A DNA stretch of 13,899 nucleotides, taken from NCBI GenBank assembly GCA_902984215.1, contig CADWAF010000658.1, positions 1-13,899 of the forward strand, written 5' to 3'. The stretch is from Willaertia magna (Eukaryota > Heterolobosea > Eutetramitea > Acrasida > Naegleriidae). Positions 8,331-13,899 of this stretch are shown in pieces. A program made the translations under genes and the position numbers. The notes beneath the pieces are model-generated. The model had not been told where the DNA came from. It ran no database searches and saw only the letters and a program-made list of their open reading frames with translations. The first letter of the stretch is position 1. Every line of letters begins with the position of its first letter.

Positions 8331-8336
8331 TTTATT
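8331..8336 (-). terminator. AATAAA poly(A) signal of the RNF181-like gene
   Basis: TTTATT on the plus strand gives AATAAA in gene sense, 8 bases between it and the TAA stop at 8345-8347. This resembles the SEC3 arrangement. Confidence 0.5.
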
Positions 8337-8344
8337 GAAATAAT

Positions 8345-8785
8345 TTACATGTACAAACTAAATATATTTTCTTTTAATCTATTTGGATCTAATTTTTTCT
8401 CTTCATATTCTGGACAATCCGTTAAAATTGATTCATCTCTACATAATGGACAAGTATTATGTTTTTCTAACCATAATTTTAAACAATTTACATGAAAGAA
8501 ATGTTTACATTTCTCTAATTTATGACAAGGTTCATCTACCTTAAAATCTTCAGTACAAATTGGACAACAATCTTCCTTTACATCTTGTAATTCTGGATGA
8601 TTAGGCTTAAAATAAATAATTTCCATTTCTCTTAAAAAAGTTTTAGAAGCAGGTGGATTTTTACCTAATTGTTCATGATTTTGTCCAAATTCATGTCTAA
8701 TTAAATTCCATATAATATCTTCTCCCGAAACGTTTGCATTGGTATCGTTATGTTCATCTACTGCGTGGTCTGAAAAGTAGGACAT
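8345..8785 (-). CDS. RNF181: RNF181-like RING-H2 E3 ubiquitin ligase, 146 aa
   Basis: RING-H2 proteins recruit a ubiquitin-loaded E2 and pass ubiquitin to substrates. All eight zinc ligands are present with canonical spacing: Cys74, Cys77, Cys93, His95, His98, Cys101, Cys112 and Cys115 (C-x2-C-x15-C-x-H-x2-H-x2-C-x10-C-x2-C), with Trp105 at the E2-contact position. Outside the RING, the 'MSYF' start, the 'NPPASK' motif before the RING and the tail 'PEYEEKKLDPNRLKENIFSLYM' match the plan of RNF181 (about 153 aa), rather than the longer RNF126/RNF115. There is no N-terminal zinc finger and no transmembrane segment. ATG 8785 is directly preceded by an A-run, and the gene has a single exon. RING identity is certain; the RNF181 assignment comes from remembered family features. 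Confidence 0.82.
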   Translation of the reverse strand: MSYFSDHAVDEHNDTNANVSGEDIIWNLIRHEFGQNHEQLGKNPPASKTFLREMEIIYFKPNHPELQDVKEDCCPICTEDFKVDEPCHKLEKCKHFFHVNCLKLWLEKHNTCPLCRDESILTDCPEYEEKKLDPNRLKENIFSLYM

Positions 8786-9160
8786 TTTTTTTTTATTGTA
8801 AGTTTTTAATTGAATTTCGAAACGACAAACTTGATGAATTTAGATTGGATAAGAAGATAATAAAAATAGGTTCAATTTCCTTTATATCTATTGGGCGAGT
8901 TTGAAAGGATTGAAACTGAAAGTTGTTTGTTTGTTGGTTTGTTTGATGGTTAGGTTGACTATTAGTGTTTTTTTTTGTAAGAAGAACGCACGTACATTAA
9001 AATAAATAATAACTAGGATTTTATTTGTTGTTAATAAAAACAATTTTAAAGCAAAATTTGTGTGTTTTTCTCTTCTATTTACAATGTCTTGTTGTTGTAG
9101 TTGATTAATTATTCTGTTTACTTTACATAAAATTGGATGATAATTTTAGGATTTTCTAGT
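8786..9160. other. Spacer: RNF181-like promoter and 3' region of the 554-aa gene
   Basis: I see no open frame with coding character here. The stretch next to 8786 is the RNF181-like leader, with a possible TATA at 8881-8886. From about 8920 to 9000 it is T/G-rich, with GTTT repeats and a poly-T run. AATAAA in the minus sense at 9020-9025, about 136 bases past the stop at 9161, could be the poly(A) signal of the 554-aa gene. Confidence 0.5.
8881..8899 (-). promoter_or_regulatory. Candidate TATA box with adjacent CCAAT for the RNF181-like gene
   Basis: In gene sense the order is CTCGCCCAATAG, then ATATAAAGG. TATAAA (8881-8886) is about 96 bases upstream of the ATG at 8785, with CCAAT a few bases further upstream. 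The order and distance fit a core promoter. No start-site data are available. Confidence 0.4.
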
Positions 9161-10825
9161 TTATCTTACATAGATAACTAGTGTATCATCATTACATAAT
9201 CTCCTAGTTCTTAAAGTTACATCATTTAAATCATTTTCTGTACCATTTTCTATCCATCTAATTCTTTCACATTCATATCCAGTTAATTTACTATTTAACT
9301 TTGACATTACAAGTGATTTAATAGATAAAACACTAGTTGGTACAAAATCACAATAAATTACTGTATTAAAAACTTCAATTGAACTTTGCATTGCAGCTTC
9401 ATCCTCAAATGTTACATACTTTACAATCAACCTTACTTTATCATCATAATGATTAGTTGGTGAAACAGCTGCTGTACTAGTTGAACTATTATTAAAAGGC
9501 AAAAAGGTTGAAGTGCTACTATTATACATTGGTGAAGGTGTTTTTGTTGAGGAATAACCAGGGAAAGGTAAAACACCACCAGAAACGTTATGATGTAAGT
9601 TATTAGTGTTAATAGGGGATGGTGCAAGGCTTGGAAGGTAAGCACCACTTGTATTTGTAAAGTTATTTAAACTTGGTCCATTAGCTAGTGAGGCAACTGC
9701 ATTGTCTTGATGTTGCGCACTATTATTGATTGGTTGAGTACTAACAGAAGATTGTTGTTGATTATTACGATTCACTTTTCTCTTCTTCTTTTCTTGTGTT
9801 GTTGTTGTACTGTTATTATTTACTGCAACTTCTTCCTTTCTTTTCTTTTGAGGACTAGATGCCTTCTTCTTCTTAGTAGCATTACTTTGTGGTTTCTCAT
9901 TACTACTAGTGCTAGAACCTCTTCCTCTTCCTTTCTGAATTCCTTCTCTTTTGTTTAATGGTCTAGCTTTGTTAGGGTCATATAAACCTTTGGTGAATCT
10001 CCATTGTTTATGGTAACAAGTCATGCATGAGATTCCCATATCAACATTGTATTCAGGGAAGGTCTTTCTATAGTTTTCAATGTTACCTTGATGGATAGAA
10101 TAGTTCTTTTGAAAGCTGACAGTTTTTGAGTTTCTTTTACAACAGCAACAAACTTGTAAACTGTTATCTTCTTCTTCATGATTTGTTTCTTCTTCTTCTT
10201 CGTCATCTTCATTCTTTTCTTGATATTCATCATCATCTTCATCTTCGCTTACATGTCTATTACTTCTTTTATAGGCTGAAGAACTAACAACCTTTAAAGC
10301 TTCTTCTCTATCGCTAGAATTAGTTGAACCACTACTTGTAGTACTACTAGTTTCCATCATATCATGATGACTTGTATATTGCAATACATTAGATAAAGAA
10401 CTATGATGAAATGCCAAAGCCTCATTGTTAACACTACCGGAAGATAACACTTTTGTTTTCACTGGAACAGGTAAAGGAGCGGTAATTGTAGTATTGGCGC
10501 CAATAAAATGTTCTTTCTTATAAGAGCTTCCTTCTACTCTTTCCATATTAGGCACCATTAAAGTACCATTTTGCATCGTAAAGGCTTGTTGTTGTACAAG
10601 TTCTGAAGGTTCATTTACGATAAAGTTACTAGCGGTTGTAGTTGTTCCAGTAACAAAGTCAATGGCACCTAAAAGTAATTCAAAGGATTTTAGACTTTTC
10701 TTTGGGACTACCTTATTGTTGTTATCTATTGTTGTCATTGTTGAAGTAGTTGCGGAAAAGTTATTGTTAGTATTAGTAGCATTGTTTGAACTTCTTGCGG
10801 AGCTTGTGTTATTCATCGCTAACAT
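9161..10825 (-). CDS. Unrecognised nuclear-type protein: paired-Cys motif, basic NLS and possible beta-grasp C-terminus, 554 aa
   Basis: I do not recognise a family. Visible: a Ser/Thr/Asn-rich N-terminus; a short hydrophobic motif 'FELLLGAIDFV' at 48-58; an acidic run at 193-220; a compact Cys/aromatic region at 224-285 with four consecutive Cys at 226-229 and a C-x2-C at 267-270 in 'MGISCMTCYHKQWRFTKG', which could bind one zinc across a 36-residue span; 'KGRGRG' at 298-303; lysine-rich clusters at 318-330 and 345-351, the latter containing KKKRKV, identical to the core of the SV40-type nuclear import signal; a long Asn/Ser/Pro-rich region; and a well-structured last 92 residues (463-554) with alternating hydrophobic strands resembling a ubiquitin-like or PB1-like beta-grasp. 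This suggests a DNA- or chromatin-associated regulator. It is not a standard GATA finger. ATG 10825 or 10816 could be the start. Single exon. Confidence 0.75.
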   Translation of the reverse strand: MLAMNNTSSARSSNNATNTNNNFSATTSTMTTIDNNNKVVPKKSLKSFELLLGAIDFVTGTTTTASNFIVNEPSELVQQQAFTMQNGTLMVPNMERVEGSSYKKEHFIGANTTITAPLPVPVKTKVLSSGSVNNEALAFHHSSLSNVLQYTSHHDMMETSSTTSSGSTNSSDREEALKVVSSSAYKRSNRHVSEDEDDDEYQEKNEDDEEEEETNHEEEDNSLQVCCCCKRNSKTVSFQKNYSIHQGNIENYRKTFPEYNVDMGISCMTCYHKQWRFTKGLYDPNKARPLNKREGIQKGRGRGSSTSSNEKPQSNATKKKKASSPQKKRKEEVAVNNNSTTTTQEKKKRKVNRNNQQQSSVSTQPINNSAQHQDNAVASLANGPSLNNFTNTSGAYLPSLAPSPINTNNLHHNVSGGVLPFPGYSSTKTPSPMYNSSTSTFLPFNNSSTSTAAVSPTNHYDDKVRLIVKYVTFEDEAAMQSSIEVFNTVIYCDFVPTSVLSIKSLVMSKLNSKLTGYECERIRWIENGTENDLNDVTLRTRRLCNDDTLVIYVR

Positions 10826-11608
10826 GTTATTAGTTAAAAAGATAGTTTAATAATATCTATTGTTTGCTAGTTAGTGAAATATAATGAGTTGAGATAATTA
10901 TTTAGTGACCCAGTTATTGTTATTAATGTTTAGTTATTTTGTTTTAAGGTGCAGAACGTTTAAGAAAAGATTTTTTTTTGATGAGTGACAAGGGCGTTCA
11001 AGTAATTTAAAAATTTGGGAGTAATTAGCTTTGTAAAAGTAAACCGAAAGGATAAAAAAATCCAAGATGCAACTCAGTTCTAAGTTTGGAGAGTGTTAGC
11101 TGATTATTGAGTCTTGTAAAGATTCAAGTTTTTTTTGTTGTTAAGGTTTGAGTTTAAAATTCAAACTTTTTAATTGTTGTTGTTGTTGTTTAAGTTGTTA
11201 AAAACTTTTTTTTCGTTTTGTTTTTGTATGAAGTGTGGTTTCTTTCTGTTTTTATAAGCTTAATGTAAATAATGGATGTTGAAAGCTTAATTGATATTGA
11301 TAGATAACAGTATCCCTGTTGACATTTTGTTGTTACTCAATTATCTAATTTTGTGAAATGGATGACAACTGTTGATGGTTTAAATTGCTTAAAGAATGTT
11401 TGAAATACTGAAAATTGAATATTCATTCAAGATTAATGTAATTTGGACAATGATTTAACTGCTTTTAATGAAAGGTTTGATGTTCATAGTTGTCAATTTA
11501 ATCTTTAAATCCATTTATCAATTGTTATTTTAATAATAATAGATAACAATTTACTTTTTGCTAAATAGATTGATTGATGCGTTTCAGTCACAAAAATTTT
11601 CACAAGTA
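10826..11608. other. 783-base spacer: upstream region of the 554-aa gene and 3' region of the serine-pathway gene
   Basis: I find no plausible coding frame, tRNA or mobile element. It is visibly less AT-rich than the flanking genes. It contains poly-T runs, a (TTG)n tract at 11174-11190, a minus-sense TATAAA at 11251-11256 about 425 bases above the 554-aa ATG, and a weak inverted repeat GTTTGA/TCAAAC near 11146-11166. The long distance fits a regulated gene with a long 5' leader. Confidence 0.5.
11174..11190. repeat. (TTG)n microsatellite
   Basis: Five full TTG units plus two bases, followed by TTAAG. In the sense of the downstream 554-aa gene it reads (CAA)n and lies about 350 bases above the ATG. 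It is noncoding here. Confidence 0.8.
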
Positions 11609-13602
11609 TTAAAGATGATGATACTTATTATCGAATGCCTTAATAAAAGTAATTAATCTATTTACACCTTCTAAAGTCATTGCATTATATAAGCTAACTC
11701 TAAATCCCCCAACAGTTCTATAACCTGCCAAACCAATTAAACCAACTTTCTCACCTTCCTTTATAAATGTACTTTCTAAGGAAGAATACTCACTTTTCAT
11801 TTTGAAAACTACATTCATTCTGGAAAGTAGTTCTTTATTGACACATTCTAAAAGTGGTGATTCTTTAATTGCATTATAAAGTAATTCACTTCTCTTCTTT
11901 GCTAATTCATCCATACCTTTTAATCCTCCTTTTTCTTCAATCCAATCTAATATTAAATTAGAAAGTTGAAAGGCAAGTGTGACAGGAGTATTATGAAGTG
12001 AATCTGCATCACTAATTACTTTAAAATCAAGAGAGGTTGGAACAAATCTATTCTTCTTCTTTTCTTTAATTAAATCTTTTCTAATGACAACAAGTGTTAA
12101 ACCAGTTAATCCAAAATTCTTTTGGGCACAAGCATATACAATACCAAACTTCTTAATATTAACAGGTCTAGATAAAAAGTTTGAACTCATGTCACAAACA
12201 AGTACCTTTCCATCATTTGCAATTTCATCAAGGAAAGTTTCTTCCTTTTCAATTCCGTGTATTGTTTCATTATCACAATAATGAATATACGTAAATTTAT
12301 CATATAATTCATGATTTCTCAATTGACTGGAATCTTTAAAATTAATTGAAATTGCATTGTCACCCAAATATGCTTTTGCCTCAGTATACGCTTTCTTAGA
12401 CCAAGCTCCAGAATCCACAAAAGCAGCATAATCCGTTGGTTCACATAAATTTAATGGAATTGCAGTAAATTGAAGACTAGATCCACCTCTAAACACAGCG
12501 TTAAAAATTATTAATTTAAATTAAATACTTACTGCATAAATAATATTTTATAATCATCAGGAATGCCAACCAACGTTCTCAATTTAGCTTCAACGGTTTT
12601 AACTAATTTAACAAAAGGTTGTGCTCTATGAGAGTATTCCATAATAGAAATTCCTTTATCAAAACAAAGTAAATTATCTTTTAATTTTGATAAAACACTT
12701 GTTGGCATTGCACCTGGACCTGGGAAAAAATTAAATACTGAAAAATCTCTTAATAATTTTTCAATTAAAATTTGTTGTAATTGATTACAATCAGTTACAA
12801 AATAGTCAGATAATTCTTTTGTTTTTTGAAATAATAAATTAGCTCCAAAACCAATAGCAACTGTAGCTGGACCATTATGTTTCATATTCATATCAGAAAC
12901 GCCATCACCAACTACAATTATATGTTCAACCTTTGAATTTGAAAATGTTTCATTAATTTGTTTCACTAATTGTTCTAAAGTTGCTGTCTTTCCCTTAGTT
13001 AACATTTCATCATTTTGTACATATTCATGTCCATTTTCACTTCCAGATTTTGGGAAAACAACATTTACGGCATGAACACATTCTTTTGGAATGTTAAATA
13101 ATTTTTCTGAATAAAATTCTACAATTGGTTGAGGGCCTTGTGAAATTACATGAATAGGAACAAATGGATAGTTTTCTTTAATACTTTTAACTTTCCATAA
13201 TTAATTATTTAATAAATTATTTAATAAATTATTATTGCTTATTATTCTTTTTATTAAATACTTACTAACTAAATCCATTTGAGGTGTAATAATTTGTTCC
13301 AAAGGTCTATTAAGATATTTTTCTACATGTTTATCATTTGGTAAAGCAATTGATAATCTTTTAGAATAAGATGTTTTCATATCTATTTCACCTTTAATTC
13401 CTTGGTTTGTAATTTCTTTAATTTGATTTACAAAATCATCTATAATTTCTTTTTTATCACCAAATTTATCTTGTAATGCATATTCCAATAACGTAACTAA
13501 TGATTCTTCTTTTACTAATGTACTATCAAAATCAAACACAACTAAAGTATTTGGAGCTATCAAACCCTTGCTGTTATTACTTTCACTTGAAGCTATGGAC
13601 AT
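11609..13602 (-). CDS. Phosphoserine phosphatase-phosphoserine aminotransferase fusion, 624 aa (exons 13602-13266, 13190-12533, 12488-11609)
   Basis: The two halves perform consecutive last steps of serine synthesis: PSAT makes phosphoserine from phosphohydroxypyruvate and glutamate (PLP-dependent), and PSP removes the phosphate. PSP half, about residues 15-255: HAD motif I DFDST (nucleophile Asp24, acid/base Asp26), 'MKTSYSKRL' (PSP-type cap with Arg), motif II 'HVISQG', Lys178/Lys180 in 'TKGK', and GDGVSD at 207-212. PSAT half, about 264-624: 'FNFFPGPGAMP', 'MEYSHR', 'FMQGGSSLQF' across the second splice, 'DMSSNFLSRP', the PLP lysine Lys455 in 'AQKNFG', and 'GGFRVSLYNAMT' at the end. The PSAT half is of normal length (about 361 aa). 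The three exons sum to 1875 nt in one frame. ATG 13602 follows seven A's; an upstream in-frame ATG at 13629 is possible. Confidence 0.88.
12489..12532 (-). other. Intron 2 of the PSP-PSAT gene (44 nt)
   Basis: In gene sense the donor GTAAGT follows ATGCA and the acceptor is GTTTAG. Splicing gives CA|A GGT GGA TCT, Gln-Gly-Gly-Ser, restoring the PSAT 'LFMQGGSSLQF' cofactor-site motif. Without splicing the frame stops at once at TAA. The intron is very short. Confidence 0.93.
13191..13265 (-). other. Intron 1 of the PSP-PSAT gene (75 nt)
   Basis: In gene sense the donor GTAAGT follows GATTTAGTTA and the acceptor is ATGGAAAG. Splicing gives Asp-Leu-Val-Ile-Lys-Ser-Ile, the helix leading to the HAD motif II strand. 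At 75 nt it keeps frame if retained, but it contains an in-frame TAA. Another AG 7 bases downstream would break the frame. Confidence 0.85.
13203..13233. repeat. 12-bp tandem repeat inside PSP-PSAT intron 1
   Basis: Bases 13203-13233 repeat exactly with a period of 12 (about 2.6 copies; unit AAATTATTTAAT). It is pure A/T and confined to the intron, so it probably arose by slippage. Confidence 0.75.
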
Positions 13603-13769
13603 TTTTTTAAAATTAAATCGGGGAAACATGTTTTGGGAGTCATTAGAAATAATAATTCCTGACAACCACAACAATTTGATAAAAAAACACTCGTTAATGC
13701 CAGAGGCAACTTAACATCTGCAGTTATTGTGCCTATGCTATTTAGAACACCTATTTGTGAAAAGCGAGA
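13603..13769. promoter_or_regulatory. Upstream region of the PSP-PSAT gene, possibly a divergent promoter
   Basis: These 167 bases separate the PSP-PSAT ATG (13602, -) from a candidate plus-strand ATG at 13770. The part next to the gene is A-rich in gene sense; beyond 13690 the composition is less AT-rich. I see no clear TATA box. If the plus-strand frame is real, this is a shared bidirectional promoter. Confidence 0.35.
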
Positions 13770-13899
13770 ATGGTAAAGGCAAAGAAAGTGTCACAGTTTA
13801 TTGAAAATCTCAAAAAATTGCGAATCAATCTTTCCAATTCCTCTTTCCACCAATCTTCACACAAACAAACAGCATTTTGGACGTCCAAGATAACAACAA
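13770..13899 (+). CDS. Possible 5' end of a divergent gene, cut by the window edge
   Basis: From ATG 13770 the frame stays open for 43 codons to the edge, starting 'MVKAKKVSQFIENLKKLRIN'. The stretch is less AT-rich than the certain genes and uses codons such as GTC, CTC, TCC and TTC that they use less. The opening is amphipathic and basic. It lacks the A-run seen before other starts here. Too short to identify; it may be noncoding or a transcribed leader. Confidence 0.28.
   Translation, partial: MVKAKKVSQFIENLKKLRINLSNSSFHQSSHKQTAFWTSKITT
13877..13888. promoter_or_regulatory. Perfect 12-bp palindrome TTGGACGTCCAA
   Basis: TTGGACGTCCAA is its own reverse complement and has a GACGTC core, as in CRE-type bZIP sites. 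It lies about 275 bases upstream of the PSP-PSAT start, or inside the possible divergent gene. The regulatory role is speculative. Confidence 0.25.

Noticed and set aside
10147..10160. GATA-type zinc finger in the 554-aa protein
   Set aside because: The Cys spacing is CCCC then CxxC about 36 residues later; the C-x2-C-x17/18-C-N-x-C GATA pattern and its LCNAC element are absent.
9433..10850. Small frames on both strands within the 554-aa gene (for example 9433-9648, 9707-9958, 10021-10242, 10662-10850)
   Set aside because: They are repetitive translations of Ser/Asn/Lys codon repeats in other frames. The long frame has the structured C-terminal domain and the Cys motif.
10826..11608. tRNA or other structured RNA gene in the long spacer
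   Set aside because: I found no cloverleaf, no A-box/B-box pair and no convincing long stem; only weak A/T inverted repeats.
12084..12281. Plus-strand frame opposite PSAT
   Set aside because: It overlaps conserved PSAT sequence including the PLP lysine, so it is an antisense shadow.
11609..13674. Separate PSP and PSAT genes, or three separate open frames
   Set aside because: Canonical GT-AG introns at 12489-12532 and 13191-13265 join the three in phase and restore conserved motifs in each enzyme. The PSP-PSAT junction lies within a continuous exon.

Overview
The window comes from an AT-rich nuclear genome of a single-celled eukaryote. The evidence is short AT-rich GT-AG introns, eukaryote-only families (cytosolic-type ENGase, exocyst Sec3, a RING-H2 E3, CDC123/D123), A-runs directly before several start codons, AATAAA signals at stop codons, TAA as the only stop used, and Asn/Lys/Ile/Leu-rich proteins with low-complexity inserts. 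This fits a dictyostelid-like amoebozoan or possibly a heterolobosean. The spacers around 8.8-9.1 kb and 10.8-11.6 kb look less AT-rich than the genes, which is unlike Dictyostelium discoideum. I cannot name the species.

Layout. From the left edge to 3415 (+) lies a 5'-truncated two-exon gene for a GH85 endo-beta-N-acetylglucosaminidase. Converging on it with 68 bases between is exocyst SEC3 (3484-6597, -). Only 47 bases upstream of SEC3 ends a D123/CDC123-like ATP-grasp protein (6645-8174, -). Next come an RNF181-like RING-H2 ubiquitin ligase (8345-8785, -), an unrecognised nuclear-looking protein with paired cysteines, an SV40-type basic motif and a possible beta-grasp C-terminus (9161-10825, -), a 783-base spacer, and a three-exon gene (11609-13602, -) that fuses phosphoserine phosphatase to phosphoserine aminotransferase. 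At the right edge a plus-strand frame starting at 13770 may be the beginning of a divergent gene.

Most notable observations. (1) The ENGase has a domain strongly resembling the FBA glycan-binding domain of the Fbs ubiquitin-ligase subunits (FBXO2/FBXO6). It is nested inside the GH85 catalytic region, between the 'LFAPG' segment and the final barrel segment, and a LamG-like segment precedes the catalytic domain. This would be a glycan-cleaving enzyme with a built-in N-glycan or misfolded-glycoprotein reader. (2) The last two enzymes of the phosphorylated serine pathway are one predicted polypeptide, with both active sites intact and two short introns whose splice sites restore both family signatures. 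The genes form no obvious operon-like system. ENGase, the FBA domain and an RNF181-type ligase share a theme of glycoprotein and ubiquitin quality control, but I would not infer a functional link from adjacency alone.
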